This document shows positions 1 through 5,316 of a DNA stretch of 6,016 bases, piece after piece. A program made the translations under genes and the position numbers. The stretch is taken from the NCBI GenBank assembly GCA_964513745.1, contig CAZEOK010000144.1, positions 1-6,016 of the forward strand, given 5' to 3'. Below the pieces are notes generated by a model. It did not search any database. It was not told where the DNA came from and was given only the letters and a program-made list of their open reading frames with translations. The DNA comes from DATDCY01 sp964513745 (GTDB lineage Bacteria; JAUVQV01; DATDCY01). How positions within the stretch are numbered: position 1 is the stretch's first letter; every line of letters begins with the position of its first letter.

Positions 1-212
1 TCAACGTCGTGCTCGGGGTCTTCAACTGCTTCCCGATCCCGCCGCTCGACGGCGGGCATTTCCTGATGGGCGTGCTGCCGCCGCGCCAGGCGATGGCGCT
101 CGCGCGGGTGGAGCCCTACGGCATGTTCATCGTGCTCGGGCTCGCCTACCTCGGCGTGATCAACCTCTTCGTGCGCCCCATCACCTCGCTGCTGCTGACG
201 GTCCTGCTCTAG
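1..212 (+). CDS. Site-2 protease (M50) family zinc metalloprotease, C-terminal fragment
   Basis: This is the last 69 residues of an intramembrane zinc metalloprotease; the 5' part lies outside the window and the reading frame begins at base 3. What is visible is the family's third motif, NCFPIPPLDGGH (residues 8-19 of the fragment), equivalent to the N-x-x-P-x-P-x-LDGG motif. The Asp of LDGG is the third zinc ligand in M50 proteases; the HExxH motif would lie upstream. After it come a short loop and one strongly hydrophobic segment (about residues 39-69, MFIVLGLAYLGVINLF onward) that runs to the C-terminus. There is no PDZ or CBS domain after the motif, so this looks like the short 'minimal' M50 form, which in many GC-rich bacteria is a standalone housekeeping-type gene of unknown substrate. 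It stops at TAG 210-212. The next gene (vapB) starts 68 bases downstream from its own promoter. Confidence 0.88.
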   Translation, partial: NVVLGVFNCFPIPPLDGGHFLMGVLPPRQAMALARVEPYGMFIVLGLAYLGVINLFVRPITSLLLTVLL

Positions 213-244
213 CGGGTCGCTGAATAGTCAGGGGGGGTGTCAGC

Positions 245-273
245 TTGACGAATATGCATGGGGAAGGCATATT
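245..273 (+). promoter_or_regulatory. Probable sigma70-type promoter of vapBC
   Basis: A -35 box TTGACG (245-250, 5 of 6 to consensus) and a -10 box CATATT (268-273, 4 of 6) are separated by exactly 17 bases. It is a local AT-rich island in very GC-rich DNA, just upstream of vapB. The expected transcription start, about 7 bases after the -10 box, falls at about 280-281, which is the first base of the ATG at 281. The vapB mRNA would therefore be leaderless. The assignment rests on hexamer match and spacing only. Confidence 0.6.
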
Positions 274-282
274 CATGCATAT
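250..282 (+). promoter_or_regulatory. Overlapping inverted repeats, likely VapB/VapBC operator
   Basis: Two perfect inverted repeats overlap here. The first is GAATATGC (250-257) with GCATATTC (267-274), 9-base spacer. The second is ATATGCATG (252-260) with CATGCATAT (274-282), 13-base spacer. Their centres are 5 bases apart. The block covers the -35/-10 spacer, the -10 box and the start codon. VapB antitoxins are dimeric DNA-binding proteins that repress their own operon, with VapC as corepressor, by binding such repeats. Binding here would block RNA polymerase directly. The repeats are seen; the binding is inferred from the family. Confidence 0.65.
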
Positions 283-466
283 GAGAACGACGTTGAACAT
301 CGACGACCGGATTCTCGAGCAGGCCGCCCGGCTCACGGGCGTCACGGAGAAGACCTCCCTCGTGCGCCTCGGCCTGCAGGCCCTCGTGGCGGCCGAGAGC
401 GGCAAGCGTCTGGCCCGGCTCGGCGGCACCGAGAAGGGCCTGCGCCCGGTGCCGCGGCGGCGTTAG
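281..466 (+). CDS. vapB: VapB-type antitoxin
   Basis: A 61-residue antitoxin that should bind and neutralise the VapC ribonuclease encoded next to it and repress the shared promoter. The N-terminus MRTTLNIDDRILEQAARLTG is the classic start of the VapB family: a beta strand followed by two helices, a ribbon-helix-helix-like DNA-binding dimer. A central helix (TSLVRLGLQALVAA, residues 25-38) completes that fold. The basic tail rich in Arg and Pro (about 50-61) is the flexible part that typically wraps the toxin. The start is uncertain: in-frame ATGs also occur at 254 and 275 and a TTG at 245. ATG 281 is preferred because family members begin MRTT and because the predicted transcription start falls on it. 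ATG 275 (MHMRTT) has a GGGAAGG 7 bases upstream and is the main alternative. vapC follows after 13 bases. Confidence 0.85.
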   Translation: MRTTLNIDDRILEQAARLTGVTEKTSLVRLGLQALVAAESGKRLARLGGTEKGLRPVPRRR

Positions 467-479
467 GCCGCGATCGCCG

Positions 480-839
480 GTGGTCCTCGTCGACACCTCG
501 GTGTGGGTCGACCACCTGAGGCGGGGCAATCCGTCCCTGACGGCGCTGCTGTTCGACGCCGAGGTCGCCTGCCACCCCTTTGTCGTGGGCGAACTGGCGT
601 GCGGCAACGTGAGGAACCGCACGGAAATCCTGTCCCTGCTCCATTCCCTGCCCGCAATCCCCGAGGTCGGCCACGGGGAGCTGATGCTGTTCGTCGAGGC
701 GCACCGGCTCATGAGCAAGGGGCTGGGGCTGGTCGACGTCCACCTGCTTGCAGCCGCGCAACTTGCCGGGGTACCGCTGTGGACTCTGGACAAGAGATTG
801 CGGGAAGCCGCGGCAAAACTCGACATTGCGTACCGTTAG
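480..839 (+). CDS. vapC: VapC-type PIN-domain ribonuclease toxin
   Basis: A 119-residue toxin of the PIN-domain family. These are Mg2+/Mn2+-dependent endoribonucleases, many of which cut tRNA or the 23S rRNA sarcin-ricin loop and so arrest translation. All four expected acidic active-site residues are present: D5 in VLVDTSVWVDHLR, E38 in VVGELACG, D86 in GLVDVHLLAAA and D104 in LWTLDKRL. Length is normal for the family, and nothing suggests inactivation. The start is GTG at 480, giving the canonical MVLVDTSVW opening; no good Shine-Dalgarno sequence precedes it, so translation probably depends on coupling to vapB 13 bases upstream. The 3' end overlaps the likely start of the cytochrome gene by 14 bases. 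The natural RNA target cannot be read from the sequence. Confidence 0.92.
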   Translation: MVLVDTSVWVDHLRRGNPSLTALLFDAEVACHPFVVGELACGNVRNRTEILSLLHSLPAIPEVGHGELMLFVEAHRLMSKGLGLVDVHLLAAAQLAGVPLWTLDKRLREAAAKLDIAYR

Positions 840-1419
840 GCTGATCATCCTGTTGCCGCTGGCGCTGGTCGGCGCCTTTTCCGGGCACGGTCTGGCTGCC
901 GGGGAGCTGCATCCCGTCATCGGCGCGAACGGCGGTTGCGTGACGCGGCAGTGCCACGCGCGGCTGCGTCAATCAGCGGCGGAGGCACAGCCGGGATCGG
1001 TTCACCCGCCCGCGGCGGAGGGCAACTGCGCTTCCTGCCACGATCTCGCGCTGGCCGCCGGGTCGTGCTTTGTCAAAGGGGCGCCGGCCGCCGGGGGCGG
1101 TGGTATGGAGAGCTCCCGCGCATGGGATCTGGCACTTTGCTCGGGATGTCACGGCGAGGGGCTCCTCGCGCCGGATGCCCCGCCGGGGGCGACGGGATTC
1201 GCCGACGGGAAGAGGAACCTTCACGCCCACCACGTGCAGGCCGGCCGCGGTCGCCGCTGTCTTCCCTGCCACGATCCCCACGCGGCGCGCCAGCCGAGGC
1301 TGCTGCGCGAGCGGATACCGTCGCGCGGGGGGGCTCAGGTGGCGCAGGATTTCCGCGGCGGTCCGAAGGGCGGCTGGTGCAAGACCGGCTGCCACGCCCC
1401 GAAGAGCTACACGCGGTAG
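826..1419 (+). CDS. Exported multiheme c-type cytochrome, doubled CXXCH type
   Basis: A predicted periplasmic or cell-surface electron-transfer protein of 197 residues. It begins with a clear signal peptide: basic MRTVR, hydrophobic LIILLPLALVGAF, then SGHGLAA with likely cleavage before GELHP. The mature part carries five heme-type motifs: CVTRQCH (38-44, CX4CH), CASCH (68-72), CSGCH (105-109), CLPCHDPH (145-152) and CKTGCH (185-190, CX3CH). Surrounding sequence such as VHPPAAEGNCASCH, NLHAHHV...CLPCHDPH and the C-terminal GCHAPKSYTR matches, from memory, the doubled-CXXCH/cytochrome c3-like family common in metal-reducing bacteria. The start is inferred: TTG 826 gives the best signal peptide but lies inside vapC (overlap 14 bases) and has no convincing Shine-Dalgarno sequence. 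TTG 748 is also open but adds a non-signal extension, and TTG 853 would lose the basic n-region. It may be cotranscribed with vapBC. Partner and electron acceptor are unknown. An extra cysteine at residue 81 is not in a heme motif. Confidence 0.82.
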   Translation: MRTVRLIILLPLALVGAFSGHGLAAGELHPVIGANGGCVTRQCHARLRQSAAEAQPGSVHPPAAEGNCASCHDLALAAGSCFVKGAPAAGGGGMESSRAWDLALCSGCHGEGLLAPDAPPGATGFADGKRNLHAHHVQAGRGRRCLPCHDPHAARQPRLLRERIPSRGGAQVAQDFRGGPKGGWCKTGCHAPKSYTR

Positions 1420-1424
1420 CCGCG
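1412..1424. other. Small hairpin spanning the cytochrome stop codon
   Basis: CGCGG (1412-1416) and CCGCG (1420-1424) form a perfect 5-bp stem whose 3-base loop is the TAG stop of the cytochrome gene. The following bases are GCTTATT, only weakly T-rich. It sits at the junction of two convergent genes whose stops are 7 bases apart. It could be a weak terminator on the plus strand, but the stem is short and may be chance in GC-rich DNA. Confidence 0.25.
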
Positions 1425-1426
1425 GC

Positions 1427-3712
1427 TTATTCCTCGTCGTAATTTCTTCGGGCGAGTATCTTGCGCGGTTTGGCGCCGTCCGCCGGGCCAAGCAGGCCGG
1501 CCTTCTCCATCGCCTCGATCATCCGCGCGGCGCGGTTGTAGCCGACCTTGAGGCGGCGCTGCACGTAGGAGATCGAGGCCTGGCCGCTCTCGGTGACCAC
1601 GGCGACGGCCTGGTCGTACATCTCGTCCTGTTCGCCGTCGGCGCCCTCCGCCTCCGCGGCCTCCGCCGCCGGCGGCTGCAGCAGCGCTTCGTTGTAGGTC
1701 GGCTGGGCCTGCCCCTTGAGGTGTCCGACGAGGCGCTTGACCTCGTCCTCGGACACGAAGGCGCCGTGGATGCGCTCGAGCCGGTTCGTGCCCGGCGGCA
1801 GGTAGAGCATGTCGCCCTTGCCGAGTAGCTGCTCCGCCCCGTTCGCGTCGAGCACGACGCGCGAGTCGATCTTGGAGGAGACCTGGAAGGACATGCGCAC
1901 CGGCAGGTTGGCCTTGATGATGCCGGTGATCACGTTGGTCGAGGGACGCTGCGTCGCGATCACCAGGTGCATGCCGACCGCGCGCGAGAGCTGCGCGAGG
2001 CGGGTGATCGAGTCTTCGACCTCGCTCTGGGCGAGGATCATCAGGTCGGCCAGCTCGTCGATGACGATCACCAGATAGGGCATCAGCGCCGGGGCCTCGC
2101 CGCGGGCCCTGGCCTCGGCGGCCAGGTGGTGGTTGTAGCTCTCGATGTTGCGGACCTTCTTCTCGGCGAGGATCTTGTAGCGCTCCTCCATCAGGCCGAC
2201 CGCGTTGCGCAGCGCGTAGGCCGCCTTCTTCGGGTTGCTGACCACCGGCGCGATCAGGTGCGGGATGCCGTCGTACATCGTCAGCTCGACCATCTTCGGG
2301 TCGATCATGATGAACTGCACCTCGTCGGGGCGCGCCGAGAAGAGGATCGAGCTGATCAGCGTGTTGATCATCACGCTCTTGCCAGAGCCGGTCGCCCCGG
2401 CAATCAGCACGTGCGGCATCTTGCCGAGGTCGCCGACGCGCGGCACGCCCAGGGTGTCCTTGCCGAGCGCGACCGCAAGCTTCCCGTGGGAGCTCCTGAA
2501 CTCCTCGGAGAGCATGATCTCCTTGAGGGTCACGGCCTCGCGCGCCTTGTTCGGCAGCTCGATGCCGACGACGGGCTTGCCCGGGCTGCGGGCGACGCGG
2601 ATCGAGACCGCGGAGAGCGCCAGCGCCAGGTCGTCCTGGAGTCCCTCGATGCGGCTCATCTTGACCCCGGCCGCCGGCTCGAAATCGTAGGTGGTGATCA
2701 CCGGGCCCGGGTGAACCTGCTTGACCCGGCCGTTGGCGCCGAAGTCCGCAAGCTTGCGCTCGAGGGTGCGCGAGTTGGCGTTGACCTCATCGCGCGAGAC
2801 CGTCACGCGGTCCGGCGGCGGATCATCCAGCAGATCCAGCGGCGGCAGCACGTAGCTGCTCGCGGTCCGGGCCGGCTCGGGCCGGCGTACGGCAGGCTTC
2901 TTCGGCGCCGGCGGCGGACGGTGCACGATCGTCGGCCCGGCAAGGTCCTCCTCGTCGAGTTCCAGCTCCCGTTCGACGGGCTGCTCCGGCGGCTGTTTCA
3001 GCGTCTCATCGTGGCCGCGGCTGCTTCGCGCCTGTTCCTTCTCCTTGCGGCCGCGCCGCAGATCCCAGGCACGGCGCACCGCGGACGCCAGCGCATACGC
3101 CTTGCTCCAAAGTCCCGCCGCGAGGCGCCGGGGGGTCAGGTGGGTTGCCAGCGTGAACGAGGCGACGAGCAGGAAGGTGAAGACGAGCGCGGTGCCGACG
3201 CCGCTCAGCCACGGCAGGGACAGCTCTGCTAGCGTCTTGCCGACCGCTCCGCCGCCGGGGACCGGCTGGCCGCCCCCGCTGTAGAGGGGGTCGGCGCCGG
3301 GAGACGCGAGGTTGCCGAGGGTGACGAGGGAGAGCGAGAAGATCGTCAGGCCGACCAGCCGGCCGACGCGTCTGGTGAAGCTGATGGCCACGTGGGTAAA
3401 GCAGATCACCGCCGACCCGAAGGCCAGCACCGGGAACAGCCAGGCGCCGAAGCCGAAGAGCTGAACGAGCAGGTCCGCGAAGTGCGAGCCGACGACGCCG
3501 AGGTAGTTGTGCACCCTGCCGCGCGTGGCCACGTTGAACGAGGGGTCATAGGCGCTGTAGGAGGCGAGGGCGATGATGGCCGCCACGGTGAGAGCGAGGA
3601 AGCCGACCCCCGCGATTTCGCGCAGGCGGGCCCAGCGCGCCGCGCTGCGCGCTTCCTCGTCGCGCCCCCGGCGCAGCGCGGGGTCTTTCTTTCTCTTTCT
3701 CCCCCGTGCCAT
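1427..3712 (-). CDS. ftsK: DNA translocase FtsK
   Basis: A 761-residue membrane-anchored, ATP-driven double-stranded DNA pump that clears and aligns chromosome termini at the division septum. In order: a basic N-tail; four membrane segments (about 33-50, 84-112, 118-134 and 168-190), the first followed by the family's YDPSFN; a charged, proline-rich linker (about 215-300) with an acidic ELELDEEDL patch; a beta domain (about 300-420); the RecA-like motor with Walker A GATGSGKS (439-446) and Walker B VIVIDE (548-553, D552/E553), plus ATQRPSTNVITG; and a C-terminal winged-helix gamma domain (about 697-745, YVQRRLKVGYNRAARMIEAM) that reads orienting DNA sequences. All motor motifs are intact, and the length fits the short-linker SpoIIIE/FtsK class. 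The frame is open further upstream, but that part is an Arg-rich shadow of uppP. ATG 3712 gives the natural MARGRKRKK start, 20 bases after the uppP stop. Its Shine-Dalgarno sequence is weak. The stop faces the cytochrome gene. Confidence 0.96.
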   Translation of the reverse strand: MARGRKRKKDPALRRGRDEEARSAARWARLREIAGVGFLALTVAAIIALASYSAYDPSFNVATRGRVHNYLGVVGSHFADLLVQLFGFGAWLFPVLAFGSAVICFTHVAISFTRRVGRLVGLTIFSLSLVTLGNLASPGADPLYSGGGQPVPGGGAVGKTLAELSLPWLSGVGTALVFTFLLVASFTLATHLTPRRLAAGLWSKAYALASAVRRAWDLRRGRKEKEQARSSRGHDETLKQPPEQPVERELELDEEDLAGPTIVHRPPPAPKKPAVRRPEPARTASSYVLPPLDLLDDPPPDRVTVSRDEVNANSRTLERKLADFGANGRVKQVHPGPVITTYDFEPAAGVKMSRIEGLQDDLALALSAVSIRVARSPGKPVVGIELPNKAREAVTLKEIMLSEEFRSSHGKLAVALGKDTLGVPRVGDLGKMPHVLIAGATGSGKSVMINTLISSILFSARPDEVQFIMIDPKMVELTMYDGIPHLIAPVVSNPKKAAYALRNAVGLMEERYKILAEKKVRNIESYNHHLAAEARARGEAPALMPYLVIVIDELADLMILAQSEVEDSITRLAQLSRAVGMHLVIATQRPSTNVITGIIKANLPVRMSFQVSSKIDSRVVLDANGAEQLLGKGDMLYLPPGTNRLERIHGAFVSEDEVKRLVGHLKGQAQPTYNEALLQPPAAEAAEAEGADGEQDEMYDQAVAVVTESGQASISYVQRRLKVGYNRAARMIEAMEKAGLLGPADGAKPRKILARRNYDEE

Positions 3713-3732
3713 GCCGCCCGCCGCCGCGCCGC

Positions 3733-4545
3733 TCAGTGCTTCGCCAGCACCGCGGCGGCAATCCCCGCCACGGCCCAACAATACAGCCCGAACTGCCAGA
3801 GCTTGCCCGCGCGCGTCCAGCGCAGAACGAACAGGATGGCGAGCAGCCCGGTGGCGGCGGCAACGGCAAATCCCGCGATGGCGATCGGAATCGGGATCCC
3901 CGCGCTTTCGGCGGGGGAGTGCCGCAGCTCCAGCAGGGCGGCCCCGCAAATCGCGGGCAGGGAGAGCAGGAACGAGAAGCGCACGGCATCCTCGCGGCGC
4001 AGTCCGACCGCGAGCCCGGCGACGATCGTGCTGCCCGAGCGCGAGATCCCGGGCACGATGGCGATCCCCTGCGCGACGCCGACGAGGGCTGCCTTCCACC
4101 ACGGCGCGCCCTCGAGCGGTGCGCTGGCGGCGGGTAGCCGTGACGACGCGATCAGGAAGAGGCCGGTGACGGCGAGGGCGCCGATGACCGCGGTAGGCGA
4201 GGCGAACAGGCTTTCGAAGAAGTCCTTGAACGACAGGCCGATGAGGGCGGTGGGCACAGTCGCGGCAGCCAGCAGCGCCAGCAGTAACCGCGCTTTGCGA
4301 AGCTCGGCCGGGGCCTGCCGGAAGGGCGGCAGCAACCCCCGGAGCACGGCGGCGACGTCGCGGCGGTAGAACAGAAGCGCGGCCAGGGCGGTGCCCAGGT
4401 GCAGGACGATGTCGTAAACGAAGGCGCTGGAGGGCTCGACGCCGAAGAACGTCTGCGCCAGGACGAGGTGCCCGGAGCTGGAGACCGGGAGGAACTCGGT
4501 GAGCCCCTGGACGACGGCGAGGACGAGCGCTTCGAGCCAGTTCAT
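3733..4545 (-). CDS. uppP: Undecaprenyl-diphosphatase UppP (BacA)
   Basis: A 270-residue polytopic inner-membrane enzyme that removes a phosphate from undecaprenyl diphosphate, regenerating the lipid carrier used for peptidoglycan and other surface polymers; overproduction of this family gives bacitracin resistance. Both signature motifs are present: QGLTEFLPVSSSGHL (13-27, with E17 and H26) and PGISRSGST (165-173, with R169), which together form the active site. Several hydrophobic segments follow (for example 88-105, 118-134, 152-165, 192-206, 217-240 and 252-268). Length is typical. The ATG at 4545 gives MNWLEALVLAVVQG, the expected beginning. There is no clear Shine-Dalgarno sequence, and an extended -10 box lies 10 bases upstream, which suggests a near-leaderless mRNA. 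ftsK begins 20 bases after its stop, so the two are probably one operon linking envelope precursor recycling with division. Confidence 0.97.
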   Translation of the reverse strand: MNWLEALVLAVVQGLTEFLPVSSSGHLVLAQTFFGVEPSSAFVYDIVLHLGTALAALLFYRRDVAAVLRGLLPPFRQAPAELRKARLLLALLAAATVPTALIGLSFKDFFESLFASPTAVIGALAVTGLFLIASSRLPAASAPLEGAPWWKAALVGVAQGIAIVPGISRSGSTIVAGLAVGLRREDAVRFSFLLSLPAICGAALLELRHSPAESAGIPIPIAIAGFAVAAATGLLAILFVLRWTRAGKLWQFGLYCWAVAGIAAAVLAKH

Positions 4546-4555
4546 CAGAGGTTCA

Positions 4556-4564
4556 AGTATAGCA
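4556..4564 (-). promoter_or_regulatory. Extended -10 promoter element for uppP-ftsK
   Basis: Read on the minus strand this is TGCTATACT: a -10 hexamer TATACT (5 of 6 to TATAAT) preceded by the TGn extension that can replace a -35 box. I see no good -35 hexamer at 16-18 bases. The -10 box ends 10 bases before the uppP ATG, so transcription would begin only about 3 bases before the start codon. Inference from motif and position only. Confidence 0.5.
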
Positions 4565-4629
4565 GAAGGGACATGCAGCAGTGTATGTGGCGAGGCCGGC
4601 TGGGGTTAATGACCGTGCAGGCTGCGGGG

Positions 4630-4678
4630 TCCTGGCGCTGCGGACCTCCGTTGTGCTCCCTGCGGTCCGCGCGCCGGA
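4630..4678. other. Intergenic 15-bp imperfect hairpin between the SLOG-like gene and uppP
   Basis: The left arm 4630-4646 and right arm 4664-4678 are exact reverse complements apart from two single unpaired T residues in the left arm (4633 and 4639). This gives 15 paired bases, almost all G-C, around a 17-base loop. GGGG (4626-4629) and CCCC (4684-4687) can extend it past an internal bulge. It lies 61 bases after the SLOG-like gene and 68 bases before the uppP -10 box. No T-tract follows on either strand, so it is not a standard intrinsic terminator. The rest of the 194-base gap (4546-4739) shows no supportable gene. Confidence 0.6.
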
Positions 4679-4739
4679 GACCTCCCCTCCGCGCCACCCC
4701 TCCGCCGGGCATGTACCCTGGATGAGGGATGGCAGAGTG

Positions 4740-5303
4740 CTACTTCGCGGGGGCGAACGAGCGGTCGAACAGCTCCTCGATCGCCCGCTTGCCGCTCTCC
4801 TCGAGGAAGCGAGTGCCGGTGCCAGTGACGTGCGGGTGCGTGATGACCGGGGCCTCGCAGGCCGCCCAGGCCTCGCCGGTCCACGTGAACCAGCCGGCCT
4901 TGGCCTGGTCGAAGACGAAGAGCGGCTTGTTGCAGATCTTGGCGAACTCCGCACCCCAGCCGGTGCCGCCGCGCACGGTGCCGTCCTCCTGGATCCAGCC
5001 GACGACGTAGATCTCCTGCCCGGAGTTGACCTGGTACCAGATCGTCTGGAGCACCTTGCGGATCAGCGGTGCGTTCGGGAAAGTGCGGTGCATCAGCCGG
5101 GAGACGTAGCTCAAGCTCACGTCGCCACGCTCGAGCTCCTCGTGGGTCAGGACCCGGATGCCCCGGGTGCGGGCGTCCGTGTGGCCCGCGAACGTGAAGT
5201 TGACCTCCTCCAGGCCGTGGCGCTCGGCCGCGGCGCCGAAGGCCGCCTCGACGCCGGGGGCACCGCCGCTGAAGAGAATGCAATCGCTCGCCTTCATGAC
5301 CAT
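4740..5303 (-). CDS. SLOG/Rossmann-like protein of unknown function
   Basis: A 187-residue soluble protein with no signal peptide or membrane segment; I do not recognise a characterised homologue. The N-terminus ILFSGGAPGVEAAFGAAAERHG (from residue 9) resembles the glycine-rich nucleotide-binding loop of SLOG/DprA-like Rossmann proteins (pattern SGGA-x-G-x-D/E). A second glycine-rich stretch, VRGGTGWGAEFAKICNKPLFVFDQ (from residue 110), resembles their later GxG-x-E-x-A-x-x-x-x-KP-hydrophobic strand. Between them are FTFAGHTDARTRGI and YVSRLMHRTFPNAPLIRKVLQ, which look conserved rather than random, followed by GQEIYVVGWI. The C-terminal part is Trp-rich (WFTWTGEAW) and ends FLEESGKRAIEELFDRSF. 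ATG 5303 is supported by a perfect AGGAGG seven bases upstream, overlapping the stop of the ATPase gene. ATG 5297 is a less well spaced alternative. If truly SLOG, it may sense or process a nucleotide-derived ligand. The fold call is by eye. Confidence 0.75.
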   Translation of the reverse strand: MVMKASDCILFSGGAPGVEAAFGAAAERHGLEEVNFTFAGHTDARTRGIRVLTHEELERGDVSLSYVSRLMHRTFPNAPLIRKVLQTIWYQVNSGQEIYVVGWIQEDGTVRGGTGWGAEFAKICNKPLFVFDQAKAGWFTWTGEAWAACEAPVITHPHVTGTGTRFLEESGKRAIEELFDRSFAPAK

Positions 5304-5310
5304 GGTCGGT

Positions 5311-5316
5311 CCTCCT
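5311..5316 (-). promoter_or_regulatory. Ribosome binding site overlapping the ATPase stop codon
   Basis: On the minus strand the ATPase stop TAG (5317-5315) runs directly into a perfect AGGAGG (5316-5311), seven bases before the ATG at 5303. A ribosome finishing the ATPase would sit on this site, so the two proteins are probably made by coupled translation. It is the only textbook Shine-Dalgarno sequence found at the gene starts in this window. Confidence 0.85.

Noticed and set aside
219..244. GCTGA (219-223) and TCAGC (240-244) inverted repeat after the M50 gene
   Set aside because: Only five pairs around a 16-base loop with a G-run inside; too weak to call a terminator.
209..920. Several minus-strand open frames opposite vapB and vapC
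   Set aside because: They have no recognisable motifs and Arg/Pro/Ser-rich composition, and they overlap genes with clear active-site motifs on the plus strand.
973..1491. A 172-codon minus-strand frame opposite the cytochrome
   Set aside because: Arg/Ala/Pro-rich shadow. The plus strand carries a signal peptide and five heme motifs.
1967..3232. A 421-codon open frame on the plus strand, antisense to ftsK
   Set aside because: Its translation is low-complexity, dominated by Arg, Asp, His and Leu, as expected for the antisense of a GC-rich gene. It lies wholly within intact ftsK.
3713..4102. Possible 130-residue N-terminal extension of FtsK
   Set aside because: The extension is Arg/Ala/Gly-rich nonsense overlapping uppP in another frame. 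FtsK begins naturally at MARGRKRKK after a 20-base gap.
4630..4678. Calling the intergenic hairpin an intrinsic terminator
   Set aside because: No run of T follows the stem on either strand, so it is recorded as a hairpin of unknown role.
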